Assembly: GCF_030297155.1 (NCBI RefSeq)
Contig: NZ_AP028067.1
Coordinates: 3,038,001-3,102,000 of the forward strand
Source: Vibrio sp. FE10
Lineage (GTDB): Bacteria; Pseudomonadota; Gammaproteobacteria; Enterobacterales; Vibrionaceae
Direction of reading: 5' to 3'
Length of the DNA: 64,000 nucleotides
The translations under genes were made by a program, and so were the position numbers. This document shows, one piece after another, positions 41,235 through 51,244 of this stretch. The notes beneath the pieces were generated by a model. It did not search any database, was not told where the DNA came from, and saw nothing but the letters and a program-made list of their open reading frames with translations. Every line of letters begins with the position of its first letter. The stretch's first letter is position 1.

Positions 41235-42356
41235 ATGAAGGGCTATATGGATTCAGAGACGACAAGCGCCAAACCCGTTCCTCAAAAAGAAAGCTCGAAC
41301 TTGTTATCGTCTTTACTTCATGAATTCAGAAGAAACAAACTGATTTTGTATTATGTGGCATTTACGACACCGTTAACGTTAGTTGTTAATTATTTCGTGC
41401 CTCATGAAGTTCGATACAACATATATACCTACTTAGAGATCTTAGCCACGGTCTGTTACGTCACCTTTATTTTATGGGCGACATACTACTACTGCCATTT
41501 ATTGTTCAATCGAGAAAAAAGACCCACTAAACAATTCATCAATAAAATCAAAACTCTGTTGTTTCCAGTATCAAAGCCGATCTACTTTATTTTATTAATG
41601 CTCGTCTTAAACATCTCATTCTCTAGCTATACCTTCTTAAAATCAGTCATTCCTTACCTCAATCCATATTTTTTAGATCTCGATTTTTACCATTTAGATA
41701 AATGGTTGCACTTTGGCATTTCACCTTGGGAAATCACCCACTTTTTTTTACCGAATTCAATAGCTTCACTCGCCATCAACATCTTGTACAACTTGTGGTT
41801 TTTTATCATGTGGGGAATGCTGCTTTATTTTGTCATTTACCGTAAAGATGACCAACTTCGCAACCAGTTTTTACTCACATTCTTAAGTTCATGGTTTATC
41901 ATTGGGAACATAATGGCGACCCTTCTGTCATCAGCTGGCCCTGTTTTTATTAGTCACTTCAATGACCAAGATTTGTATCTTCCTTTGATGCAAAGATTAA
42001 ACATGCAGAGCGCAGAACTCACTGAACGTGGCTTTATGTCTTTGTGGGCACTCAGTACTCAAGATGCGCTTTGGGCAAGCTACGTTGGAGGTATTGGAGA
42101 TATAGGGACTGGCATCTCAGCCATGCCCAGCATGCATGTAACCATATCCGTTCTGATTGCGATGACATCATTCAAATTGAATAAAAAACTCGGTTACATA
42201 GCTTGGATTTACGCCTTCTTTATTCAGGTTGGCTCGGTACATTTGGCATGGCATTACGCTGTTGATGGTTATGTGGGTGCAATACTGGTTGTAGCTCTCT
42301 GGCACTTGATCGGTTACTTACTCCGAAGGAACACGCCCTCAATTACTCGGCAGTAA
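41235..42356 (+). CDS. PAP2-like membrane phosphatase/phosphotransferase
   Basis: 373 residues with about seven hydrophobic segments. PAP2-superfamily signatures are in order: GISAMPSMHVTIS (PSxH, C2 motif) near residue 300 and HLAWHYAVDGYVG (H-x3-D, C3 motif) near 340; the C1 motif is not obvious. It looks like the inositol-phosphotransferase-related PAP2_3 group, whose substrates are lipid or polyprenyl phosphates, but the substrate here is unknown. ATG 41235 follows ATAGGAAA. Its 3' end overlaps the convergent LysR gene by 14 bp, so no separate terminator exists between them. Confidence 0.78.
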   Translation: MKGYMDSETTSAKPVPQKESSNLLSSLLHEFRRNKLILYYVAFTTPLTLVVNYFVPHEVRYNIYTYLEILATVCYVTFILWATYYYCHLLFNREKRPTKQFINKIKTLLFPVSKPIYFILLMLVLNISFSSYTFLKSVIPYLNPYFLDLDFYHLDKWLHFGISPWEITHFFLPNSIASLAINILYNLWFFIMWGMLLYFVIYRKDDQLRNQFLLTFLSSWFIIGNIMATLLSSAGPVFISHFNDQDLYLPLMQRLNMQSAELTERGFMSLWALSTQDALWASYVGGIGDIGTGISAMPSMHVTISVLIAMTSFKLNKKLGYIAWIYAFFIQVGSVHLAWHYAVDGYVGAILVVALWHLIGYLLRRNTPSITRQ

Positions 42357-43272
42357 TAACAATCTCAACCGCTTGAGAGATCACTTTCCTCAAGTGAGTG
42401 TTTTTGTCGTCTAATTGCTTTCCCTTACGATAAACAAGCTGTATATCGAAGTCTGGAACTTCTATCGGTGGAGCAACTGCTATCAATGAGCTATCGACAT
42501 TAGGGGCGTTTCTAGCGACTAGCTTAGGCACAATACACAATAGCTTTCTGCCACTGATCAATCGCTTTACGGTTAAGAAGTTACTCGATGCGATTGCCAC
42601 TTTTCTGGTGTAGCCCAATTCAGACAATTTACCATCAACTGCCGTTTTTAAGGCACCATTAGGGGACACTAAGGCGTGCTCCACAGAGACAAATGATTGT
42701 AATGACATAGGCAACTCAACATCCAAAACGGATGTATCAAGCAAGCAAACATGTTGCTCGGTATAGAGATGTTCAATGCCATATAGCTTAGGCACTTCAC
42801 CAAAGCTGCCTATCGCAATGTCTAGCTTAGCCTCTTCAAATACCTGCTGGTAATTGGTTCGATTAACGTTAAGAAATGCAACTTGAGAGTTTGGCGAAGC
42901 TTGTTTAATAAAATCGAAGATCATTGGGCCAAACATCTGTTCCGCGTAATCGGTAAGTCCGATCTTCCAGCTGCCTTTATAACTATCAACTTCGAACCTT
43001 TTGGACAACAGAACTTCAGATTGAATAGTATTAAGCAACGCATCGACGGTGCTTGATAATTCAATCGCTCGTTCGGTCGCTTCCATCTTACTACCGACAC
43101 GCTCAAACAAAGGGTCATCAAACAGCTTTCTCAGTCTTTGTAAGCTATGGCTCATTGCTGATTGGCTGACATAACAACGTTCAGCCGCTTTGCTCACACT
43201 GTTCGTTTTATGCAATGCCTGTAGTGCAATCAATAAGTTAAGATCAATTCCTTTCCAGTTAAAGTCAGCCAC
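42343..43272 (-). CDS. LysR family transcriptional regulator
   Basis: 309 residues. LysR HTH at the N-terminus (LNLLIALQALHKTNSVSKAAERCYVSQSAMSHSLQRLR, residues about 11-48; the key helix is AAERCYVSQSAMSH), then a LysR substrate-binding domain. GTG 43272 is the start, preceded by a weak GGGATT. It is divergent from the ChrA-type transporter gene across 100 bp, and this pairing suggests it regulates that transporter. The co-inducer is unknown. The tail overlaps the PAP2-like gene. Confidence 0.9.
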   Translation of the reverse strand: MADFNWKGIDLNLLIALQALHKTNSVSKAAERCYVSQSAMSHSLQRLRKLFDDPLFERVGSKMEATERAIELSSTVDALLNTIQSEVLLSKRFEVDSYKGSWKIGLTDYAEQMFGPMIFDFIKQASPNSQVAFLNVNRTNYQQVFEEAKLDIAIGSFGEVPKLYGIEHLYTEQHVCLLDTSVLDVELPMSLQSFVSVEHALVSPNGALKTAVDGKLSELGYTRKVAIASSNFLTVKRLISGRKLLCIVPKLVARNAPNVDSSLIAVAPPIEVPDFDIQLVYRKGKQLDDKNTHLRKVISQAVEIVITAE

Positions 43273-43372
43273 AAACCAATCCCATATCTTTCATAGTTAT
43301 AATTAAAACAATTAATTTGAATCATAGTCCAACTCCACCTAAATTACGCTAAACATTTATCTGGAATCGATC

Positions 43373-44518
43373 ATGCTTTCAATTTTTAAAACCTTTTTCT
43401 GGCTTGGCTGGATTAGCTTTGGTGGACCAGCAGCACATATTGGCTACTTCCGTAAAACCTTTGTTGAGAAACTGAATTGGTTATCCGACGAAGAGTACGG
43501 GCAAATTGTCGCCCTCAGTCAATTTTTACCAGGTCCAGGCTCAAGCCAAGTTGGCTTCGCAGTTGGCTATAAAAAAGGTGGCTTAACCGGTGCGATTGCC
43601 GCATTTGTTGGCTTCACCTCCCCTTCTGTCATCCTAATGTTGATATTGGCCTTAGTGAGCAACCAGTTGTTGGAAGCGCCGCTTTTCATTTCAATCATCC
43701 ACGGACTTAAGCTGCTCGCGGTCGTGGTTGTAGCTGACGCCACTTTCGGCATGTACAAAAACTTTTGCCAATCAAAGGTAGCAACAGCACTGTGTGTGAT
43801 CACCGCTATTGTTCTACTTTTGATTCCCGGGATCTGGCCTCAAGTCTTAGTGCTCCTATTTGCAGCAATCATTGGCAGCAAATTTTTAACCTCACAAGAC
43901 TTAAAAACAACGCCTTCGACACATAAGATATCCATAACGCCGCTTGTTATTTTTGTAGCACTATTAGTTGGTTTACCTCTGTTCAGTGCATATTCTCAAG
44001 GCATCGAAGTGTTTGGGTTATTTTACCAAGCAGGCAGTTTGGTATTCGGTGGCGGTCACGTGGTTCTTCCGCTGCTACAGAATGGTATTGGCGACCAACT
44101 GTCTCAAGATACTTTCCTAACAGGCTATGCTGCTGCACAAGCGGTTCCTGGCCCGATGTTTACATTAGCGACTTACCTCGGTTATGTCTTAATGCCATCG
44201 GCACCGATTACAGGCGCACTGCTCGCAACAATTGCCGTGTTCTTGCCAGGCTTCTTGTTGTTACTGGGTGTACTGAAGAACTGGCAGGCAATTGCGAGTA
44301 AGCCTCTAGTTGCTGGTGCGCTTACAGGTGTGAATGCAGCAGTTGTTGGTCTATTACTTGCAGCTCTATACCAACCCATCTTCACAAGCGCAGTGAGCAG
44401 CGGCATAGACTTCGCTCTGATCATTGCTGGTGTTTGGCTACTGAAAACCGTGAAGATGCCGATTGTAGGTTTAGTTGGTACCTTTATCGCAGCTGGTGCG
44501 ATGCTTAACTATTTATAA
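43373..44518 (+). CDS. chrA: ChrA family chromate efflux transporter
   Basis: 381 residues, two-domain ChrA (long-chain chromate ion transporter). Each half begins with the family pattern: WLGWISFGGPAAHIGYFRK with FLPGPGSSQVGFAVGY in the N-half, and GSLVFGGGHVVLPLL with AAQAVPGPMFTLATYLGY in the C-half. About ten helices. Members export chromate, and in many bacteria the physiological substrate is not settled. ATG 43373 follows TGGAATCG. A palindromic hairpin follows the stop. Confidence 0.92.
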   Translation: MLSIFKTFFWLGWISFGGPAAHIGYFRKTFVEKLNWLSDEEYGQIVALSQFLPGPGSSQVGFAVGYKKGGLTGAIAAFVGFTSPSVILMLILALVSNQLLEAPLFISIIHGLKLLAVVVVADATFGMYKNFCQSKVATALCVITAIVLLLIPGIWPQVLVLLFAAIIGSKFLTSQDLKTTPSTHKISITPLVIFVALLVGLPLFSAYSQGIEVFGLFYQAGSLVFGGGHVVLPLLQNGIGDQLSQDTFLTGYAAAQAVPGPMFTLATYLGYVLMPSAPITGALLATIAVFLPGFLLLLGVLKNWQAIASKPLVAGALTGVNAAVVGLLLAALYQPIFTSAVSSGIDFALIIAGVWLLKTVKMPIVGLVGTFIAAGAMLNYL

Positions 44519-44566
44519 TTAAGTACTTAGATACACAACTTTAGATACAAAACTGAGTGACAAATA

Positions 44567-44604
44567 TTAGCCCCTGATAAGGACACTCATCAGGGGCTAA
44601 TTCA
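44567..44604. terminator. Bidirectional hairpin between chrA and tadD
   Basis: TTAGCCCCTGAT (44567-44578) and ATCAGGGGCTAA (44589-44600), a perfect 12-bp stem with a 10-nt loop and moderate T content on both sides. It ends chrA and the long tad operon. Confidence 0.75.
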
Positions 44605-44649
44605 TTTGTGCTATTTACCATAAGGAGAGTAACTCTTCACAGAACAATA

Positions 44650-45666
44650 CTATATTGGTGTGCTCGCTTTCATTTCTCTCACCTCAGCTAAGGCTCGATT
44701 TAGGTTTTCATTGGCGATTTTGTAATACGAAGGTTTTTTGTCGATGGCTTGTTGCAGGTAAGGAATCGCTTCATCAGGTCGACCTTGAATAATTAAAAAG
44801 TAACCGACATTATTCAGAGCTTCCGGCGCATCCATATGACGCATAAACACATTTATTGCTTTTTTTACATCACCTGATGCCAAATAAATGAGAGCAAGGT
44901 TATTCTGAGCCTTCTCATTGTTAGGTTCGATCTCTAAAGCCGAACGAGTGTATTGATACGCTTCTTTGTAGTTGCCGTACATGTAATGGGAGTAACCCAT
45001 GTTCAGTAGAGCCTTCACTGAAGTCTTATCGATAGTCAGCGACTTTTTAAAATACTCTTGGGCTATCTGATGTTTACCTTCTACATCTTCCAAGACTCCG
45101 ATTCCCATGTAAGCCAAAGCAGGAGACATACTGTCAACTTTCAAACCTGCCACTTCACTTTGACTTAACGCTTGGTAGTTTTTAATCGTTTCACTGCTTT
45201 TTAAACGAACTTGGTCTGCATTGATCGCTTTAAAGAAGTAGCTTCGACCTTCATCTGTACGGCGTTGTTTGGTATATAAAACACCTAACTGCTCTAATAC
45301 TTCAGTATGCGCAGGGTTAAAATCTAATGCCGCCAAATACGCTTTTTCAGCGAGAGCGTAATTACCTCTCGATGAGTGAATTCGACCGATCGTAAATAGC
45401 GTTTTGTCGTGAAACTCTTGTTCAGGAAAAGACAGAGATCGGATGTACTCATAAAGAGCTAAATCGATGTTGTTGTCTCTCAAAGCGACATCACCACGCA
45501 TGATTGCTTCTTTTTCACTGACCGGCGGATCGTCACTGGTTAAGGTGTCAATTGGCTTCCCCGAATACAATTCGGCATCAAACTGATTGGTAGGCTCATC
45601 AGAAGAAGCGCAACCGAGAATTACTAACGGCAGTAAAAGTAAAACCATTCTATTCATTCGCATCAT
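44650..45666 (-). CDS. tadD: TadD, TPR lipoprotein of the Tad/Flp pilus
   Basis: 338 residues. Lipoprotein signal with lipobox LVILGC near residue 20, then tetratricopeptide repeats (ALLNMGYSHYMYGNYKEAYQYTRSALEIEPNNEKAQNNLALIYL region shows two of them). In Tad systems TadD is a pilotin-like TPR protein supporting the secretin and pilus assembly. I chose ATG 45666, where ATGA overlaps the tadC stop and CCAGGAG lies seven bases upstream; longer readings lack a signal sequence. Last gene of the operon. Confidence 0.9.
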   Translation of the reverse strand: MMRMNRMVLLLLPLVILGCASSDEPTNQFDAELYSGKPIDTLTSDDPPVSEKEAIMRGDVALRDNNIDLALYEYIRSLSFPEQEFHDKTLFTIGRIHSSRGNYALAEKAYLAALDFNPAHTEVLEQLGVLYTKQRRTDEGRSYFFKAINADQVRLKSSETIKNYQALSQSEVAGLKVDSMSPALAYMGIGVLEDVEGKHQIAQEYFKKSLTIDKTSVKALLNMGYSHYMYGNYKEAYQYTRSALEIEPNNEKAQNNLALIYLASGDVKKAINVFMRHMDAPEALNNVGYFLIIQGRPDEAIPYLQQAIDKKPSYYKIANENLNRALAEVREMKASTPI

Positions 45667-46634
45667 AAACTCGCTCCTGGAGATGTCAGTGCATCCATTA
45701 CAATCATCATTCCGGGCCCAAGAGCAACGATAAAGAAGCAAGGCCAAATGAACAACAACATGGGAAATAGCATTTTGGTAGGGATTTTTGCTGCAATTTC
45801 TTCCGCAGCTTGTTGGCGTTTGTCTCGAAAATCTTCGGTATAGTCACGTAAGGTTTGAGCTAAACTGCCCCCCATTCTTGAAGCATGCGAGAGCAAAGAA
45901 ACAAGCCCTTCCAACTCACGAAGCCCCGTTCTTTCTACAAGTTGACTCAAAGCATCTGGCATGGTGACACCCGCTTGAATTTTAGCAAACACAGTATCTA
46001 GCTCATCGGCAAGTTCGGGCTGTGAAATGTATAACTCGTTAGCGACACGCCCTAGTGCAGCATTAAAACCAAGGCCTGATTCCGTACACACCACCAAAAG
46101 ATCTAAAGCATCAGGGACACCGTTTCTGATTTTTCTCTGTCTCTCTTTTTGCATTTTACTCAATATAAAATTAGGTAAGAATGTGCCGACAAAAATACAC
46201 GTCACAATCAGCAAGTTGTTATAACTATCACCTATGTCTAAATAAAACACTGTGAATGCACAAACAAACCCTATCAAAGTTGAAAGCACTTTGAAGGCGT
46301 AAAATACCGAGAGTGCACTTTTTTCATGGTACCCAGCATGCATTAGCTTTTCTGAATACGTTTCGTTATCTTTTTTGTTCCCTCGGCCAATAAATGGCGT
46401 CAGCGACTCCAAAGTATTGGTAAAGTCATAAGGTTTGCGACTACCAGTATGATTCCCTCCGGAAATCTGTTTTAACTTTTTATCCAACGGGGAACGAGTA
46501 CCAACAAAAAGAAACCCTAAAGTAAGAGTAAGTAGCATAGTGGTAAGCAGAATCATTCCGTACAGCAGAATTTGACTGCTGATACCGAACTCAGAGAGTG
46601 TTTGTTTCCATACTTCTAAATCAAAGAATTCCAT
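45663..46634 (-). CDS. tadC: TadC, inner-membrane platform protein
   Basis: 323 residues, GspF/T2SSF domain protein. The central cytosolic domain reads DALDLLVVCTESGLGFNAALGRVANEL and TGLRELEGLVSLLSHASRMGGSLAQTLR; hydrophobic helices lie at both ends. It pairs with TadB to form the polytopic base on which TadA acts. It starts three bases after the tadB stop and overlaps tadD by four bases. Confidence 0.93.
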   Translation of the reverse strand: MEFFDLEVWKQTLSEFGISSQILLYGMILLTTMLLTLTLGFLFVGTRSPLDKKLKQISGGNHTGSRKPYDFTNTLESLTPFIGRGNKKDNETYSEKLMHAGYHEKSALSVFYAFKVLSTLIGFVCAFTVFYLDIGDSYNNLLIVTCIFVGTFLPNFILSKMQKERQRKIRNGVPDALDLLVVCTESGLGFNAALGRVANELYISQPELADELDTVFAKIQAGVTMPDALSQLVERTGLRELEGLVSLLSHASRMGGSLAQTLRDYTEDFRDKRQQAAEEIAAKIPTKMLFPMLLFIWPCFFIVALGPGMMIVMDALTSPGASL

Positions 46635-46637
46635 AAT

Positions 46638-47603
46638 CTATATCTCGATATTTATTATTTTTCTTATCCACAATGCCCCAATCGCCAACAAAATCACGCC
46701 GACACTGACCATAGATATACCTCTAGGATCGCTGTACAAAGGTTCGATGTATTCAGGGTTTACGAATTTAAGACCGAAAAACAGGGCAAAAGGAGAAAGC
46801 GTCAGTATCCAAGCAGAAAGTCGACTCTCAGCTGAAAGGGTTTTGATTTTTCTTTCTAGCTTAAAGCGGGCTCTTAATACTTCAGATACTTTTTGTAGAT
46901 TCTCAGAGAGATTACCCCCCGTTTCTTTCTGCAACATGACCGCACTTGAGAAAGCCAGCATCGATACCGTCGGTACTCTTTCTGTCATTTGTAAAATAGC
47001 GAGCCTTAAGTCGTAACCATAGTTCAGTAAGTTATAAGTATTCTTAAACTCAACCCCAATAGGCTCTGGCATCTCTTCGCCAACCTCATTAAAAGACTGA
47101 ACTAATGGCTGACCCGCTTGTAAGGCTCTTCTTATGATGTCCAAGGCGTCTGGTAACTGCTCCTCAAACCTTGCCATTCTGTAGGTCACTCTGTTTTGAA
47201 CAAACAGATAAGCAACAACCCAAACAAAGACAAAAGCGGCAACACAAATGAACCACACCTGATTGAAAACCAAAGCAATCAAAGCCAATAACGTTCCGCA
47301 CAAAAATACGATTAATAAGAAGCGGCTTAATGTGAGCTTGAGACCTGCTAACTCAAGCATGCGCTTTAGATCGGCAAAGAAAGGAATAACGATCAACTTC
47401 CGATCGAGTGGTGATAACTCTTTGTTGTAATGTTCTTTTAAGAGAGACAAGCTCTCTTCATCAATATTTCTTTGCGTCTCTTTTAAGCGACGAGATAACT
47501 CTTTGTGCTTGGCTTTTTTCCCGGCAGCTGGCAATAACAAGGCTTGCGAAATAAACAACACTGCGACAAACAATAGGGCCAACGATACAGTTACGTTATC
47601 CAT
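46638..47603 (-). CDS. tadB: TadB, inner-membrane platform protein
   Basis: 321 residues, T2SSF domain protein with N-terminal and C-terminal membrane helices and the cytosolic motif EEQLPDALDIIRRALQAGQPL then SSAVMLQKETGGNLSENL. Partner of TadC. ATG 47603 is preceded by GAGGAG, ten bases after the tadA stop; a frame extension further upstream overlaps tadA and is unlikely. Confidence 0.93.
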   Translation of the reverse strand: MDNVTVSLALLFVAVLFISQALLLPAAGKKAKHKELSRRLKETQRNIDEESLSLLKEHYNKELSPLDRKLIVIPFFADLKRMLELAGLKLTLSRFLLIVFLCGTLLALIALVFNQVWFICVAAFVFVWVVAYLFVQNRVTYRMARFEEQLPDALDIIRRALQAGQPLVQSFNEVGEEMPEPIGVEFKNTYNLLNYGYDLRLAILQMTERVPTVSMLAFSSAVMLQKETGGNLSENLQKVSEVLRARFKLERKIKTLSAESRLSAWILTLSPFALFFGLKFVNPEYIEPLYSDPRGISMVSVGVILLAIGALWIRKIINIEI

Positions 47604-47613
47604 AATCGGCTCC

Positions 47614-49065
47614 TCAACTATGTGATTCAGTAAAGAGCTCAAACGGCAAATCAAGACCACGCTTAACTAACTGGTCGTGAGACTGAGGTACCACGCCTGT
47701 TGCAGTGTAATAACCTATGATATTGCCATTCTCGTCTATACCTTGACGCTGGAAGTGGAAGATCTCAGACATAGTGATAACCTCTCCTTCCATCCCGTTG
47801 ATCTCTTGGATACTGACCATCCGACGCTTACCGTCTTCTTGTCTCTCCATTTGAACCACTAAATGAATAGCAGAAGCAATCTGCGCTCTGAGATTTTTCG
47901 TTGAAATATTCCAACCCGCCATCGAGAACATATTCTCAACACGGCTTAGAGCATCACGAGGTGTATTCGCGTGAATCGTGGCAAGTGAACCATCATGACC
48001 CGTGTTCATTGCCGCTAACATATCGACAGCTTCGCTACCACGCACCTCCCCGACCACAATACGGTCAGGTCGCATACGCAAAGTGTTTTTTACCAGCTCT
48101 CGCTGACTAATCTCACCTTTACCCTCAAGGTTTGCTGGGCGTGTTTCTAAACGAATCACGTGTGGCTGTTGCAGTTGTAACTCTGCGGAATCTTCTATGG
48201 TAATAATCCGTTTATCTCTAGGAATAAACCCAGAAAAAATATTCAACGTCGTCGTTTTTCCTGAACCTGTACCACCAGAAATAAGGATATTGAGCTCACC
48301 CTTTACTGCAGCTTCAATGAACTTTGCCATTTGTGGAGAGGCTGACTTGTATTCCAGCAGATTATCCATGGTTAGGCTGTCTACCGAAAAACGTCGTATC
48401 GAAACGGAAGGGCCATCTAAGGCCAAAGGGGGAATAATGGCATTCACTCGTGAACCATCAACTAATCGAGCATCCACCATCGGCGACGCTTCATCAATCC
48501 GGCGTCCAACCTGACTTACGATACGGTCAATAATGTTTCTTAAGTGACGATCATCTAAAAACGTATACGGTGTTTTTTCTAATTTGCCTCGGCGTTCGAC
48601 ATAAACACTTTTAGGTCCGTTGACCAAAATATCGGACACCGTTTTATCGGCTAATAATGGTTCAAGTGGACCAAGGCCGAATACTTCATCTTCAATTTGT
48701 TTGATGACTCGCTTACGCCCCTCAGCACTTAATGCGTGGCTTTGGTCATCCGCCATTAACTGAACGATCGCTTCATGAAGGTCTACTTTGGCGCGCTCTT
48801 TATCCAAACTAGAAAGTAGCCCCAAATCTAATGTTTCAAGTAGTTGTTTATGAAAGTAGTGTTTAATCGACAATTCTTGCTCTAAGACTTTTTTCGCCTC
48901 ATTCACCGACTTCTCTTGCTCCTCACTCGCCTCTAAACTCTTAGCTTCATGAGATACGTTAGCTACTTTTTGAATGAGGGGCGATACAACGCCGTCTTCC
49001 TCTTGGGAAAACTGTTCTACTTTCTTTTCAAACTCCGGATTAATATTTTTTCGTTTAAAGAACAT
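47614..49065 (-). CDS. tadA: TadA/CpaF, pilus assembly ATPase
   Basis: 483 residues, secretion-superfamily ATPase (GspE/VirB11-like). Walker [10 protein letters not shown] is at residues 264-272, an Asp box ITIEDSAEL follows, Walker [14 protein letters not shown] near 330, and a His box [14 protein letters not shown] comes after. It powers both extension and, in some Tad systems, retraction. N-terminal 100 residues are charged and helical. The ATG follows GAGGGATC. Central, well-conserved gene of the operon. Confidence 0.95.
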   Translation of the reverse strand: MFFKRKNINPEFEKKVEQFSQEEDGVVSPLIQKVANVSHEAKSLEASEEQEKSVNEAKKVLEQELSIKHYFHKQLLETLDLGLLSSLDKERAKVDLHEAIVQLMADDQSHALSAEGRKRVIKQIEDEVFGLGPLEPLLADKTVSDILVNGPKSVYVERRGKLEKTPYTFLDDRHLRNIIDRIVSQVGRRIDEASPMVDARLVDGSRVNAIIPPLALDGPSVSIRRFSVDSLTMDNLLEYKSASPQMAKFIEAAVKGELNILISGGTGSGKTTTLNIFSGFIPRDKRIITIEDSAELQLQQPHVIRLETRPANLEGKGEISQRELVKNTLRMRPDRIVVGEVRGSEAVDMLAAMNTGHDGSLATIHANTPRDALSRVENMFSMAGWNISTKNLRAQIASAIHLVVQMERQEDGKRRMVSIQEINGMEGEVITMSEIFHFQRQGIDENGNIIGYYTATGVVPQSHDQLVKRGLDLPFELFTESHS

Positions 49066-49097
49066 AACGATCCCTCATATATGCTGTAACAAACGTG

Positions 49098-50312
49098 TTA
49101 TGAAAATATTTTTTTAAGCCAACCTTTCTCTTCTTGTTCTGGCGGAGAAAGGATATGAGACAAATCAATAATCGACCGTGTAATCGAGCTCTTTTTCTTC
49201 GATTCAACCAACGGCAAACCTAAATTGGCGCTCTCAAGAGCCACCTTAAAATCATTAGGCATTAAATGGATGTCATGCTTTCCAACGGTTTGTTCTATGT
49301 CTGTTAGCTTGATGGTTTGTCGCTTTTCATAACGATTCACAATGATCTCAATTGAGTCCTGCTGCAACCCGTACTCAAACTTGAGCGTTCGAATTAATCG
49401 ATTACTATTTTTAACCGAAACCAAGGTTTGTTGAGCAACAAGTAACACCTTAGTCGCAGGAGAGATAGCCGATGCAAAAATATGATCCAACCCTCGAGAA
49501 AAATCGATAATAATATAGCGATAGAAGCGACGTAATACGGGCAGTAACTTCCCGATTTTCTGAGCATGTTCATAATCATCTGCGTTATTTTCATGCTTGA
49601 AACTTAAAACATGTAACCCTGATGTGTGCTTATTCACTAAGCTACTCAAAGACATCTCATCCAAGTCATTGGAGCTATCGATAGCATCTGAGATGCTGTA
49701 GGTCGGCGTGATATTCAAATATTCAGGAATAACACCAAACTGGAGGTCAATATCGAGCAACAGCACCTCATTCGGATGATAACTTGCTATTTCTACGGCC
49801 GTATTGAGCGCTAAGGTTGTCGCCCCCATACCACCTTTAGTGTTGATAAATAAGAACACTTCTCCGTAGCTAGAGTTTTCGATTTTCTCTGCCGCTGTTT
49901 TCTTTAGTAAGGGGAGAAGACCAGAAATAGATATATCGTGAGACAGAAAATCTGAAGCACCGAGTCTTAGCGCTATTTTTAATGACCCATTGTCACTTTC
50001 ATCACCAAACACAACCAAAGATAAATCATGCTCTTCTAACTGAAGATTGTAGCTTTGCAAATCCACCATTTTCTGAGCCCAGCCACCGCTTGCTTCAACA
50101 AAGATTAAATCTGGGGCATCAATATTCTTCACATACTCTTCAGTCATACCTAACAAAGAAAAAGACTCAATATGCACGTTTCGACAACGTTTCAATTGCT
50201 GTCTCATATGAGCGTGAAAATTCTCATTGTTGTAAATCAGCCATACATTCAAGTTAGTTTTAAGGCGAATCGCATCGTCTTCATTAGGTAAAATATCAAT
50301 TGCTTCGCCCAT
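49098..50312 (-). CDS. tadZ: TadZ/CpaE, ParA/MinD-like localisation ATPase
   Basis: 404 residues. N-terminal atypical receiver-like domain (residues about 20-135), then a MinD/ParA-type ATPase with deviant Walker A KGGMGATT (NTKGGMGATTLALNTAVE) and LLDIDLQFG. In Tad systems TadZ places the machine at a pole. ATG 50312 follows AGGGTGAG; a GTG nine bases upstream overlaps the tadF stop. The switch regions IIIDFSRGLDHI are recognisable. Confidence 0.9.
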   Translation of the reverse strand: MGEAIDILPNEDDAIRLKTNLNVWLIYNNENFHAHMRQQLKRCRNVHIESFSLLGMTEEYVKNIDAPDLIFVEASGGWAQKMVDLQSYNLQLEEHDLSLVVFGDESDNGSLKIALRLGASDFLSHDISISGLLPLLKKTAAEKIENSSYGEVFLFINTKGGMGATTLALNTAVEIASYHPNEVLLLDIDLQFGVIPEYLNITPTYSISDAIDSSNDLDEMSLSSLVNKHTSGLHVLSFKHENNADDYEHAQKIGKLLPVLRRFYRYIIIDFSRGLDHIFASAISPATKVLLVAQQTLVSVKNSNRLIRTLKFEYGLQQDSIEIIVNRYEKRQTIKLTDIEQTVGKHDIHLMPNDFKVALESANLGLPLVESKKKSSITRSIIDLSHILSPPEQEEKGWLKKIFS

Positions 50313-50313
50313 G

Positions 50314-50814
50314 CTACTCACCCTGTATTTGTTTCGGACATCTTGTCCTAGTATTTGAATTCGCTCTTATCACACCTAAGTTCTCAGACGGTAAAATTGT
50401 CTCAAATGCAGGTGCAGCCAAAAAACCATTCGTTCCTAAAAAGCTTAGGTTACTGATCAGTTGAATGCCATAACCTGTCGCTCTTGCTCGTACAAACTTA
50501 ATCGCACTCAGGTTTGCTTCCAGATCAGAAGTAATCTCAGCGCCTGCAGCATCCAAATACGCAACCTCCAAATTACTATCACTAAAGCCTAATATGGGTA
50601 TATCTTCTACAACAACCCCTGCAATATTATCTCGATCCAACACGTAACAAACGGTGGCTAACCTTGCTGCTTTTCTTGTCGCTTCGTTCACTATTTGCAG
50701 GGAAAATACATAAGCCCCTAAGGCAACAATCAAAAAAATCAGCAAGAATATCAACCAAGAAACAATCGTAAACTCAATGATGGCTAAACCGTTTTGTTTC
50801 TTGATTAACTTCAT
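50314..50814 (-). CDS. tadF: TadF/TadE-like pseudopilin
   Basis: 166 residues. Short basic leader, then a prepilin-like hydrophobic helix NGLAIIEFTIVSWLIFLLIFL with Glu at the position conserved in type IV pilins, then a periplasmic domain with two cysteines. Family members are minor pseudopilins processed by TadV. The start codon overlaps the tadE stop (TGATG). Confidence 0.82.
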   Translation of the reverse strand: MKLIKKQNGLAIIEFTIVSWLIFLLIFLIVALGAYVFSLQIVNEATRKAARLATVCYVLDRDNIAGVVVEDIPILGFSDSNLEVAYLDAAGAEITSDLEANLSAIKFVRARATGYGIQLISNLSFLGTNGFLAAPAFETILPSENLGVIRANSNTRTRCPKQIQGE

Positions 50815-51242
50815 CAGAAAACCCTCATCACGGACGATACGCTCAAAGGAACCGATAAACTTTCCGATGAAAATGGGATAGATAAAAAGTGCGGAACATA
50901 GTTGTAATTAACCGTTACTCGCACGTAACTATCGCCAGAAGGAGGGGTAATTGTCACATCAGAAGTGACAAGGCTCGAGAGTATTGCAGTACCGACTGTA
51001 TTCTTCCCATAAACCACTATGTTTTGAATTTCTGCAGTAGGCGCTACTGTTCCACCTTGTGTTCCATAAACCTCAGTAACCGCATAACGGGCCCCATTTT
51101 GAACAGATTTTGAGATGATGTTGTAGTGGATTAAAATGTTTCCCAGCTCAAGAACCAACACCAAGAAAAACAGTAACACCGGTGTCGCAATCATCATTTC
51201 AATCGCAGCAAAACCTTGCTGTTTTTTGAATTTACTATTCAT
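50814..51242 (-). CDS. tadE: TadE-like pseudopilin
   Basis: 142 residues. N-terminal QQGFAAIEMMIATPVLLFFL shows the G-x-x-x-I-E pilin signature. The mature part is beta-rich with no cysteine. Typical TadE size and position between tadG and tadF. It starts two bases after the tadG stop. Confidence 0.85.
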   Translation of the reverse strand: MNSKFKKQQGFAAIEMMIATPVLLFFLVLVLELGNILIHYNIISKSVQNGARYAVTEVYGTQGGTVAPTAEIQNIVVYGKNTVGTAILSSLVTSDVTITPPSGDSYVRVTVNYNYVPHFLSIPFSSESLSVPLSVSSVMRVF

Positions 51243-51244
51243 AA